64,000 nt of DNA from an uncultured Rikenellaceae bacterium (GTDB lineage: Bacteria; Bacteroidota; Bacteroidia; Bacteroidales; Rikenellaceae), in contig CASEGL010000001.1 of NCBI GenBank assembly GCA_949287525.1, positions 1 through 64,000 of the forward strand. Direction: 5' to 3'. Below, piece after piece: positions 16,128 to 23,934 of this stretch (positions are counted from its first letter, which is position 1; each line of letters opens with the position of its first letter). The translations under genes and the position numbers were made by a program. The notes under the pieces are model-generated. The model had not been told where the DNA came from, made no database searches, and was given only the letters and a program-made list of their open reading frames with translations.

Positions 16128-18521
16128 CTACTCTTTCAGATAGATGCGTTTGACACGCCCCGACACCGAGGTCATGATCTCGTAGGGGATCGTTCCCAGC
16201 ACGGCCGCCATGTCGGAGACGGTATTGCCCGCCTCGGAGCCGAAGATGGTCACCTCGTCGCCCTCCTCGGCACGGAGTCCGGTCACATCGACCATGCAGC
16301 TGTCCATGCACACCCGGCCTACGATGGGAGCGGGACGGCCGTTCACCAGCACGCTCCAGGCTCCGTTGCCGAGCCGGCGGTCCAGTCCGTCGGCATAGCC
16401 GATCGGTATGGTAGCCAGCCGCGAGGGACGCGCCAACCGGCCGCAGCGGCCGTAGCCGACCGTCTGCGAGGGATCAAGCTCGCGGATCTGCACGATGCGG
16501 GTGGCCAGCCGGCTGACCGGACGCAGCGCGCAGGCGTTCGTGGCACTGACGCCGTAGAGTCCGATACCCAGGCGGCACATCTCGAAACGGGCCTCCGGAA
16601 AACGCTCCATGCCCACCGTATTCAGTATGTGGCGCAGCGGACGGTATCCGATTCCCTCGATCAGGGCATCGGTCGTCCGGCGGAAATAGTCGATCTGACC
16701 GCGTGTGAAGTCATCCTCCTCCGGCATGTCGGCCGTTGCCAGATGGGAGAACACCGAACGGACCACCACCGCTCCCGCCTCACGCCGCAATGCGGCCACC
16801 AGCTGCGGCATATCCTCCAGCCTGAAGCCGAGACGGTGCATGCCGGTATCGATCTTGATGTGGATCGGCCACGACGCCTCGCCCGCATCGCGCACGGCGG
16901 CAACGAACTGCTCCAGCGAGCGGAAACTGTAGATCTCCGGCTCCAGCCGGTTGGCCACCATCAGGGCAAAGCTGTCGGCATCGGCATTCAGCACCACGAT
17001 CGGCATCGTGATCCCCTTCTCGCGCAGACGCACGCCCTCATCGGCAAAGGCCACCGCCAGGTAATTGACCCCCTGGCGCTGCAGCATGTCGGCCACCTCG
17101 AAGTCGCCGCTGCCGTACGAGGAGGCCTTCACCATGGCCACCAGCTTGGTACCCTCGCCGATCAGCGAGCGGTAGTGGTCGAGGTTGTGGCGCATGGCAT
17201 CCAGATCGACCTCCAGCACGGTAGTGTGGCTGCGCCGGTCGAGCAGGTGCAGGATGCGCATGAAGCCCGTGTCGGCATTGCCGCGCAGCAGCACGGCACG
17301 TCCGGCCACGTCGGCCTGCGTACAGTGGGTGGTAAAGTCTTCGGCCGAGGCGAAAAAGCGGCTCCCCTGCGGGAAGGCGTCCCGACAGGCCATGATCCGC
17401 TCGCCGATGCCCACGAACTGGCCGATGCCGGCCGTGCGCACCATGCGCGCCACCTGGCCGTAAAGTTCCCAGGCAGGCATCGAACTGAACGGCACGTCGG
17501 CCATAATCAGCATGGTGGGCCGTTCGCCGGCCACGCCGCGCAGGTAGTCGAGCGCCATCGGCAGCGCATTCACGTCCATATTGTTCATGTCGGTCACCAG
17601 CACCGATCCGGCGATACCCTCGCGGATGCCCAGCCGGACAGCCACCGGACGGAGCTGTTTCAGCCGCTTCTCCAGCACCTCGCCGCCGACGCCCAGCACG
17701 CCGAAGAAGGCAGCCGTCAGCGCTACGTTCCGGCGCGTGGCCTCGTCGTCGGCCATGCCGGCCGGTACGGGCAGTGTACCGCTCTGCTGCGAGGCATCGA
17801 CCAGCACCGCTTCGGAGGCGCGGCTGCGCAGCGTCTCACTCTCGAACGGCTGGCCGCCGTAATAGACAATCGTCCGGCACGAGGCGAACAGCTGCGCCTT
17901 CTCGCGCATCTTCTGCCGGTCGGACTGGAAGTTCTCGCCGTGTTCGGGGCCGAGTCCGGTGAAGATGCCGACGTCGGGACGCACGACAGCGGCCAGACGC
18001 TCCATCTCTCCCGGACGCGAAATGCCCACCTCGATCAGCGCCACCTCCTCGTCACCCGTCATCATCAGGATCGAGAGCGGCACGCCGAGCTGCGAATTGT
18101 AGCTGCGCGGGCTGCGGAACAGGTTCATCCCCTCGGGTGCGGCCTGCGCGATCCACTCCTTGACGGTCGTCTTGCCGCTCGACCCCGTGATGCCGACCAC
18201 CGTACCCCGGAACGAAGCCCGATAGTGGGCAGCCAGCGCCTGCAGCCCGGCCAGCGACTTGGTCACGCGCACGAAACCGGCCTCAGGATATTGTGCAACG
18301 TCGATCTCGCGCTCCACCAGAAACGCCCTCACTCCCCGCCGGTAGAGGTCGTCGATAAAATCGTGACCGTCGTGGTTGCGGCCGCGGATGGCCACGAACA
18401 GCGGAGCCTCGTCGCTTCCGATACTGCGCCGGCTGTCGGCAATCACACTGCGTGCGGTTACGTCCGCACCCGAAAACTCGCCGCCGCACACGGCAGCGAT
18501 CTCTCGCATCGAATAGTTCAT
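16128..18521 (-). CDS. Bifunctional MurF ligase / alanine racemase
   Basis: A fusion of UDP-MurNAc-tripeptide:D-Ala-D-Ala ligase (MurF, about residues 1-430) and PLP-dependent alanine racemase (about 440-797), an arrangement known in Bacteroidetes. MurF part: ATP-binding GITGSSGKTTVKEW and the FRSPRSYNSQLGVP segment. Racemase part: EVDLDAMRHNLDHYRS, then VAMVKASSYGSGDFEV carrying the PLP lysine, and KIDTGMHRLGF with the catalytic Tyr further on. The protein would both make D-Ala and use D-Ala-D-Ala for the pentapeptide precursor. The start MNYSMREIAAVCGG is preferred to an upstream ATG at 18572 that gives an unrelated N-terminus. Confidence 0.96.
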   Translation of the reverse strand: MNYSMREIAAVCGGEFSGADVTARSVIADSRRSIGSDEAPLFVAIRGRNHDGHDFIDDLYRRGVRAFLVEREIDVAQYPEAGFVRVTKSLAGLQALAAHYRASFRGTVVGITGSSGKTTVKEWIAQAAPEGMNLFRSPRSYNSQLGVPLSILMMTGDEEVALIEVGISRPGEMERLAAVVRPDVGIFTGLGPEHGENFQSDRQKMREKAQLFASCRTIVYYGGQPFESETLRSRASEAVLVDASQQSGTLPVPAGMADDEATRRNVALTAAFFGVLGVGGEVLEKRLKQLRPVAVRLGIREGIAGSVLVTDMNNMDVNALPMALDYLRGVAGERPTMLIMADVPFSSMPAWELYGQVARMVRTAGIGQFVGIGERIMACRDAFPQGSRFFASAEDFTTHCTQADVAGRAVLLRGNADTGFMRILHLLDRRSHTTVLEVDLDAMRHNLDHYRSLIGEGTKLVAMVKASSYGSGDFEVADMLQRQGVNYLAVAFADEGVRLREKGITMPIVVLNADADSFALMVANRLEPEIYSFRSLEQFVAAVRDAGEASWPIHIKIDTGMHRLGFRLEDMPQLVAALRREAGAVVVRSVFSHLATADMPEEDDFTRGQIDYFRRTTDALIEGIGYRPLRHILNTVGMERFPEARFEMCRLGIGLYGVSATNACALRPVSRLATRIVQIRELDPSQTVGYGRCGRLARPSRLATIPIGYADGLDRRLGNGAWSVLVNGRPAPIVGRVCMDSCMVDVTGLRAEEGDEVTIFGSEAGNTVSDMAAVLGTIPYEIMTSVSGRVKRIYLKE

Positions 18522-18572
18522 ATCCGTTATCTCTTTACGTCCGGGACGGCCGAAACCGCTGCCGGACAACAC

Positions 18573-18929
18573 CTATTTCGTTTTTACAAAAATCTGTTCG
18601 CCGCCACGGCACGCCACAACCAGCGAATCGGCCGACAGGCGCACGATCCGCAGCGTGTCGGCAAACGGAATCGTCTGTCCGTTGCCGATGCTGCACCCCG
18701 TCAGCACCAGTTCGTCGCGCTCCCGGCTCCACGACTCGTACTGCAGCGTCGCCATGCCCACCGACCCGGCCTTGCCGCCGGCCTGCAGGCGGAATCCCTG
18801 CTGCAACGCCGCCATGCCCGGCACGGGCTGCAGCCACTCGCCCTCCAGCGGGGCCTCCCCGTGCGACACGCAGCCGGCCAGCAGAACCGCGCCTGCCGCC
18901 AGCACTCCTTTCCAATCAATCGCTCTCAT
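18573..18929 (-). CDS. Small lipocalin-like lipoprotein
   Basis: A 118-residue secreted lipoprotein: MRAIDWKG, a hydrophobic stretch, and the lipobox LLAGC (Cys20). The mature part begins EGEWLQPVPGM and has alternating strands ending QIFVKTK, as in the short lipocalin-like proteins common in Bacteroidetes. Function is unknown. It lies between mutS2 and murF-alr on the same strand with small gaps, so it is probably in their operon. An alternative start seven codons upstream (18950) is possible. Confidence 0.7.
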   Translation of the reverse strand: MRAIDWKGVLAAGAVLLAGCVSHGEAPLEGEWLQPVPGMAALQQGFRLQAGGKAGSVGMATLQYESWSRERDELVLTGCSIGNGQTIPFADTLRIVRLSADSLVVACRGGEQIFVKTK

Positions 18930-18964
18930 GCTGCTGTTCCGTGTTTTCATGACAAGATCCGCTC

Positions 18965-21460
18965 CTACGACTTGAAGGTCACCACCGTGATGCCCGCCCC
19001 GCCGCGATCGGCGTGGTCGTCGGTCGCCGAGGCCACCTCGCTGACCGTGCGCAGGTAACGGCGGATCTCCTCCTTCAGTGCGCCCGTACCCTTGCCGTGC
19101 AGGATGCGCACCTCCGAGACACCCACCATCAGCGCGTCGTCGATCAGGTCCTCGACCGCCTCCAGCGCCTCCGACGCCCGCATGCCGCGCACGTCGATGT
19201 TGTCGCGGAAGTTCAGCCGCCGCGAAGCAATGTCCACGCTGACCACCGTCCGCGCCCGTTCGGGCCGCGTCTGCCGCTTGTACTCGGCATTTGAAATGGC
19301 CTCCAGCCGCTCAACGGCCACCGTCGTGAGGATGTGGCCGAAGGCCACGGTCGCCTTCTTGCCCTTGATTTCGGTCACCTCGCCGACACCGTCCTGCTCC
19401 TTGATGCGCACCTTGCTGCCCGCCTTGATCTCCAGCGGTTCGGGTGCCTTGGGCGCCTCCGACTCGGCTGGTGCTTCGCCGCGGCGCGCCTTGCGTTCCT
19501 GACGCTGCTGCTGGCGGCGCTCCACCTTGGCCATCTCGCGGTCGATGCGCGCCTGTTCCTCGGGCGAGACGCCCTTCTGCTCGACGTTCTCCTTGAACTC
19601 GTCCAGCTCGCGGCGGGCGAAACGGGTCATCTCCTTCTCGGCCTGCGCCTCCTTGATCGTGCGGATCGTATTCTCGATCTGCTTGTTGGCCTCGGCAATC
19701 AGCGTCCTGGCCTCCTCCTTGGCCGCCGAAAGGATGCGGTTGCGCTCCTGCCGGATGTCGGCCAGCTGCCGGGCATAGGTCTGCTCCAGCTCCTCGACCT
19801 TGCGGTCGGTGACACGGATCCGGTCGCGCTTCTGCTCCCAGTAGCGACGGTCGCGGGCAATGTCGCGCAGCTGTTTCTCCAGATTGATGTGGTCGCTGCC
19901 CGCCTTCTCGGCCGCCGCGTCGATGATCTGCGCCGGAAGGCCGATCTTGCGGGCGATCTCGATGGCGAACGAACTGCCCGGCTCGCCCATCTGCAGCCGG
20001 AACAGCGGCCGGATGTGCTGCACGTCGAACATCATCGCACCATTGGCCACGCCGTCGTGGTTGGCCGCGAAATATTTGATATTGGAGTAGTGGGTCGTAA
20101 TGACGCCGTAGGTACCCGTCTCCACGAAACGTTCCAGAATGGCCTCGGCAATCGCACCGCCGATGACCGGCTCGGTACCCGATCCGAACTCGTCGATCAG
20201 CACCAGCGACTGGTCGTCCGCATGCGCCAGCATGTTCTTCATGTTGAGCAGGTGCGAGGAGTAGGTACTCAGGTCGTTGTCGATCGACTGCTCGTCGCCG
20301 ATGTCGATGAAGAGCCCCCGGAAGACGGGAAACTCGGAATTCTCGGCCGCCGGCACCAGGAAACCGCACTGGAGCATGTACTGCAACAGACCCACCGTCT
20401 TCAGGCAGACCGACTTGCCGCCGGCGTTGGGGCCGGAGATCACCAGCATGTGGCGCTGGCTGTCGAGCTTCATGTCGAGCGGCACGATCTGCCGCCCCTC
20501 GCGGGCAAGGGTCTGGTTGAGCAGCGGGTGGCGGGCCGTGCGGAGCCACAGCGTGCCGTCCTCCGACAGGATCGGCCGCACGCACTCGTTCTCCGACGCC
20601 CAGCGCGCCTTGGCACGCACCATGTCCATCAGGATGAGGAACTCGCCCGCCTGCGCGATTCCCGGCGCATCGGGCCGGAGCGTAGCCGTAAAGTCGGTGA
20701 GGATGCGGATCACCTCCCGCCGCTCGGCATACTCCAGCTCCTTGAGTTCGTTGTTGATCTCGACGATCTCCACCGGCTCGATGTAGAAGGTCTTTCCGGT
20801 GGCCGACTCGTCATGGATAAATCCGTTGATCTTGCGCTTGTTCACCGCCGGCACGGGGATCACCGCCCGACCGTCGCGGATCGACACCGTCGCGTCGGCA
20901 TCGGCATAGCCGTCCCGCTGGGCCTGCACCAGAATGGCCTGCAGCCGTTTGGAGATCTGCCCCTCGCGGTCGCGTATCGTGCGCCTGATGGAGTACAGCT
21001 CCGGCGAGGCGCTGTCCTTGATCTTGCCGAATCGGTCGAGGATCGTATCGATATGGTTGGCAATGGCGGGGAAACCGTCGATGCCCGTCGCCGCCCCCCG
21101 CAGCGCCGGGTAGGCGCTGCTGTCGCGGGACTCGAAAAAGCGGAGAATCTCGTTCACCGCCCCCAGCCCCTCGCGCAGGGCGATCAGCTCCTCCACATCG
21201 AGGAAACCGCCCTCCACCTCGATCTTGCGGGCGATGGGCCCCATGTCGGTGTACTCCTGCGTCGGGAATCCCGACTCCATCATCAGGATCGTACGCAGCT
21301 CGTCGCACAGCGCCAGCCGGCGGTCGATCTCCATCGCCGAAGCCGAGAAGCCCTGCCGGTCGAGCAGCATGCGCCCTCCTTCCGTGGTGCATTTCTCCCG
21401 CACTTGCGTCCGGATGCGGTCGAAGCCGATCTTCGCTTCGTAATCTACCGGATATATCAT
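18965..21460 (-). CDS. mutS2: Endonuclease MutS2
   Basis: MutS-family ATPase without the mismatch-recognition domain; MutS2 proteins act on recombination intermediates, and in Bacillus also in ribosome-collision rescue. The Walker A is SGPNAGGKSVCLKT, Walker B follows at LVLIDEFGSGTEP, then GVITTHYSNIK. A charged coiled coil spans about residues 515-650 (many Glu/Lys/Arg/Gln). A C-terminal Smr nuclease domain carries NIDVRGMRASEALE and VRILHGKGTGAL. Length is 831 residues. The start MIYPVDYEAKIGF is preferred to an ATG 12 codons upstream. It heads the minus-strand operon ending with the RsmI-like gene. Confidence 0.95.
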   Translation of the reverse strand: MIYPVDYEAKIGFDRIRTQVREKCTTEGGRMLLDRQGFSASAMEIDRRLALCDELRTILMMESGFPTQEYTDMGPIARKIEVEGGFLDVEELIALREGLGAVNEILRFFESRDSSAYPALRGAATGIDGFPAIANHIDTILDRFGKIKDSASPELYSIRRTIRDREGQISKRLQAILVQAQRDGYADADATVSIRDGRAVIPVPAVNKRKINGFIHDESATGKTFYIEPVEIVEINNELKELEYAERREVIRILTDFTATLRPDAPGIAQAGEFLILMDMVRAKARWASENECVRPILSEDGTLWLRTARHPLLNQTLAREGRQIVPLDMKLDSQRHMLVISGPNAGGKSVCLKTVGLLQYMLQCGFLVPAAENSEFPVFRGLFIDIGDEQSIDNDLSTYSSHLLNMKNMLAHADDQSLVLIDEFGSGTEPVIGGAIAEAILERFVETGTYGVITTHYSNIKYFAANHDGVANGAMMFDVQHIRPLFRLQMGEPGSSFAIEIARKIGLPAQIIDAAAEKAGSDHINLEKQLRDIARDRRYWEQKRDRIRVTDRKVEELEQTYARQLADIRQERNRILSAAKEEARTLIAEANKQIENTIRTIKEAQAEKEMTRFARRELDEFKENVEQKGVSPEEQARIDREMAKVERRQQQRQERKARRGEAPAESEAPKAPEPLEIKAGSKVRIKEQDGVGEVTEIKGKKATVAFGHILTTVAVERLEAISNAEYKRQTRPERARTVVSVDIASRRLNFRDNIDVRGMRASEALEAVEDLIDDALMVGVSEVRILHGKGTGALKEEIRRYLRTVSEVASATDDHADRGGAGITVVTFKS

Positions 21461-21525
21461 TGTTTCTTCATTTTTGTCTTTTCCCTGCCGCCGCACTGTG
21501 TGCCGCGACCTCCATAAAAGGCGAA

Positions 21526-21547
21526 GTCCCGCAGGCTACCGCGGGAC
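21526..21547 (-). terminator. Probable terminator after MCE gene
   Basis: GTCCCGC (21526-21532) pairs with GCGGGAC (21541-21547); the minus strand continues TTCGCCTTTTATGG. A modest hairpin. Confidence 0.5.
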
Positions 21548-21609
21548 CCGACCGTTCCGTTCCGGATGCGCATCATCAGCGTTCGCCATCCCTATGCATC
21601 CGCCCGGCG

Positions 21610-22536
21610 CTATTTGTTCTTGCCCCCGAACACGGAGATATGCACATACCGCTGGGGATTCTCCTTCACGTCACGCAGCAGCGCCGACAGGTTCGAGCTG
21701 GCCTGTGTCAGCGAATCGTACAGCGCTCCGTCGGACAGGAGTTTGTTCAGCGTGCCTTCCGGCGAATTGGCCGCAGCCAACAGCCGGTCGAGTTCCGCCA
21801 CCGCACGGTCGAGCCGCTCCAGGGTCTGTCCCAGCTCGGCGCCGGCCAGTTCGCCGGAAACCTGTTCGAGATTGGTCAGCGTCGAATCGATCCGGCCGGA
21901 ACCGTCGGCCAACGTGGCCGTCACCGTATCGAGATGTTCGATGATCCGTCCGATCTCCTCCCCCTTGCGTGCAAACGACTCGGCACCCTTGCGCAGGCCG
22001 ACGAATGCACCTGCAATCTGATCGCTGTTTTCGCTAAGCAGCTTGTTGATACTCGACAAGGTCATATCGAGCGAATTGATGAGCGAACCGACCTGTTCCT
22101 TGTAGTAGTCGATTTCCGATCCGTCGATCTCGAACAGGCCGGGGCTGTTCTCCGCACGGATCGTCGCCCCGTCGGGCAATGCTTCGGACGAATCGCCCAG
22201 TTCGATCTCGAACGCCTTGCCGCCCATCAGTCCGTTGGTATAAAGGCGCACGACGGAATTGTCCGGAATGCGGTACTCCGCCTTCACATCGAAACGCACC
22301 TCGACCCGGTTGTCGAGGTCGGGACGGAACGTGATGCCGGTCACCTGACCGACGCTGATGCCCTTGATGATGATCGGCGAAGAGAGCTGCAGGCCGCCGA
22401 CATTGTCGAAATAGGCATAATAAGTCATGTTGCGGTTCCACAGATCGCGCCCCTTCAGAAAGTTCACGCCGCAATAAAGCAGCAACAGGATCAATACCGA
22501 AAACAGTCCGATTCTGACTTCTTTTCTAATCTTCAT
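21610..22536 (-). CDS. MCE (MlaD-like) family protein
   Basis: A 308-residue lipid-transport protein: one N-terminal membrane anchor (residues 8-25, IGLFSVLILLLLYCGVNF), then an MCE domain (about 36-115; FDNVGGLQLSSPIIIKGISV, VRLYTNGLMGGKAFEIELG). A long helical C-terminal region follows with repeated LDxxxxxL patterns. Such proteins form hexameric rings that move phospholipids between the membranes. The partner MlaE/F permease and ATPase are not adjacent. It lies 89 nt downstream of the amidase on the same strand and probably shares its transcript. The start MKIRKEVRIGLF places the anchor at the N-terminus. Confidence 0.9.
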   Translation of the reverse strand: MKIRKEVRIGLFSVLILLLLYCGVNFLKGRDLWNRNMTYYAYFDNVGGLQLSSPIIIKGISVGQVTGITFRPDLDNRVEVRFDVKAEYRIPDNSVVRLYTNGLMGGKAFEIELGDSSEALPDGATIRAENSPGLFEIDGSEIDYYKEQVGSLINSLDMTLSSINKLLSENSDQIAGAFVGLRKGAESFARKGEEIGRIIEHLDTVTATLADGSGRIDSTLTNLEQVSGELAGAELGQTLERLDRAVAELDRLLAAANSPEGTLNKLLSDGALYDSLTQASSNLSALLRDVKENPQRYVHISVFGGKNK

Positions 22537-22625
22537 GATATCTTGCAATCTTCTTTTTTCGATTCGACATTCCGGGGCGGCCACAGCCGTCCCGTTCCTA
22601 CGCCACCGGCTCCGGCACCGGAACG

Positions 22626-23762
22626 CTATTGTCCCGTCTGCTGGCGGGCGGTCTTCACGCTCAGCTGCCGATCGCCTTCATACGCTACCACGAAGGCATC
22701 TGGGAACTCCTTGCGCGCCTCGCGCTGGAGCTGCAGCGCCTGCTGGTAATCCGCTACGCCGCCGATCAGGTAGCGGTAACCCTTGCCGGCCACGCGACGC
22801 TCGATCACCTTACCCCGATAGGAGCCGAACTTGCGGCTGTTGGCAGGCAGGCTGCGGTCGAGGAAACTGAGCTGCACATAGAACAGAATACCCTCCTGGT
22901 CATGCTGATCGGCCAGCTGGGCGGCCTTCTCCTGGGTCACGACATTGGCGCGGCTCTCCACCTGGCGCTTGTATTCGCCGAACGCCTCGCACAACGCCTC
23001 GGCCGCCTCGGTCTGCCCCTTGTCGGAGGTCACATACGTGCGGTCGGTGGCATTGGACAGGAAGCCGATTTCGGTCAGCACGCTGGGCATCGACGTCCGC
23101 CACAGCACGAGGAAAGGTTCCTGCGTCGTGCCGCGATCGGGCATCGGCAGATCCTGCTTGTAGTGTTTCTGTACGATTTCGGCAAACTTCATGCTCTGAT
23201 CCTGATAGGCATACTGCATCAGCGAGAACATGATGTAGCTGGTCGGGTCGCCGGCATTGTATCCCTCGTAACGGGTCGTATAGTCGTCCTCATAGACCAC
23301 CACGTCGTTCTCACGCATGGCCACTTCGAGATTCTTGCCCTGCTTGTCCATACCCATGACGTGCGTCGAGGTTCCCCGCGCATTCTGATTGGTAGCCGCA
23401 TTGATATGGATCGAAATGAACAGGTCGGCTCCCGCCTTGTTGGCGATGATGCCGCGTTCGGCCAGCGGCACATACACGTCGGTCGAACGCGTATAGATCA
23501 CCTCCACGTCGGGATATTTCTTTTGGATCATCGCTCCGAGTTTCTTGGCGATGCTCAGCGTCACGTCCTTTTCCAGACAATTCTTATAGACACATCCCGG
23601 ATCCTTTCCGCCGTGACCGGCATCCAGCACCACTTTGCTCACTTTGCCGCGATCCGCATTGTCCGTACCGTCCGCATTGCGGCCGTACAGGCCGGCCGCA
23701 GCGGCAAAAAGAAGTACGGGCAAAGCCGCCGCAAACCGCACGATGCGCGAAGACATGCTCAT
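22626..23762 (-). CDS. N-acetylmuramoyl-L-alanine amidase with SPOR domain
   Basis: Secreted zinc amidase that removes peptides from peptidoglycan glycan strands. Signal peptide at residues 1-28 (MSMSSRIVRF then a hydrophobic stretch). Amidase_3 domain from about residue 40: VVLDAGHGGKDPG with the first zinc His, EKDVTLSIAKKLG with the Glu, FISIHINAAT with the second His, and TEIGFLSN with the catalytic Glu. A C-terminal SPOR domain from about residue 290 (GILFYVQLSF ... FPDAFVVAY) should target it to septal denuded glycan. The frame is open far upstream with no signal-like sequence, so the ATG at 23762 (or 23756) is chosen. A minus-strand TAACTTTG box is at 23910. Confidence 0.92.
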   Translation of the reverse strand: MSMSSRIVRFAAALPVLLFAAAAGLYGRNADGTDNADRGKVSKVVLDAGHGGKDPGCVYKNCLEKDVTLSIAKKLGAMIQKKYPDVEVIYTRSTDVYVPLAERGIIANKAGADLFISIHINAATNQNARGTSTHVMGMDKQGKNLEVAMRENDVVVYEDDYTTRYEGYNAGDPTSYIMFSLMQYAYQDQSMKFAEIVQKHYKQDLPMPDRGTTQEPFLVLWRTSMPSVLTEIGFLSNATDRTYVTSDKGQTEAAEALCEAFGEYKRQVESRANVVTQEKAAQLADQHDQEGILFYVQLSFLDRSLPANSRKFGSYRGKVIERRVAGKGYRYLIGGVADYQQALQLQREARKEFPDAFVVAYEGDRQLSVKTARQQTGQ

Positions 23763-23837
23763 GCTCTCACTTTTTGATTCGTTCACGTTCCCCGTCATTA
23801 ACATGGGTACGCATTCGAGAAACTGCGTTTTTTTACC

Positions 23838-23845
23838 TATTTTTG
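23838..23845 (+). promoter_or_regulatory. -7 box TATTTTTG for LptD gene
   Basis: TAnnTTTG match 90 nt before the proposed start. Confidence 0.55.
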
Positions 23846-23909
23846 TACGGCAAATATTTTTCGGCTGCGGGGAGAAGCCTCTCCGGAGCGTTTTTGCCGA
23901 CTTTGTCGG

Positions 23910-23917
23910 CAAAGTTA
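23910..23917 (-). promoter_or_regulatory. -7 box TAACTTTG for amidase
   Basis: TAnnTTTG match about 148 nt before the amidase start, divergent from the LptD promoter. Confidence 0.45.
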
Positions 23918-23934
23918 CCATTTTTAACGGAATT

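Noticed and set aside
15321-19058. A 1245-codon open frame on the plus strand
   Set aside because: It lies opposite rsmI-like, murF-alr and lipocalin genes, and its protein has the His/Arg/Gln-rich composition of an antisense shadow in GC-rich DNA.
19334-21517. A 727-codon plus-strand frame
   Set aside because: Antisense to mutS2, with no recognisable domains.
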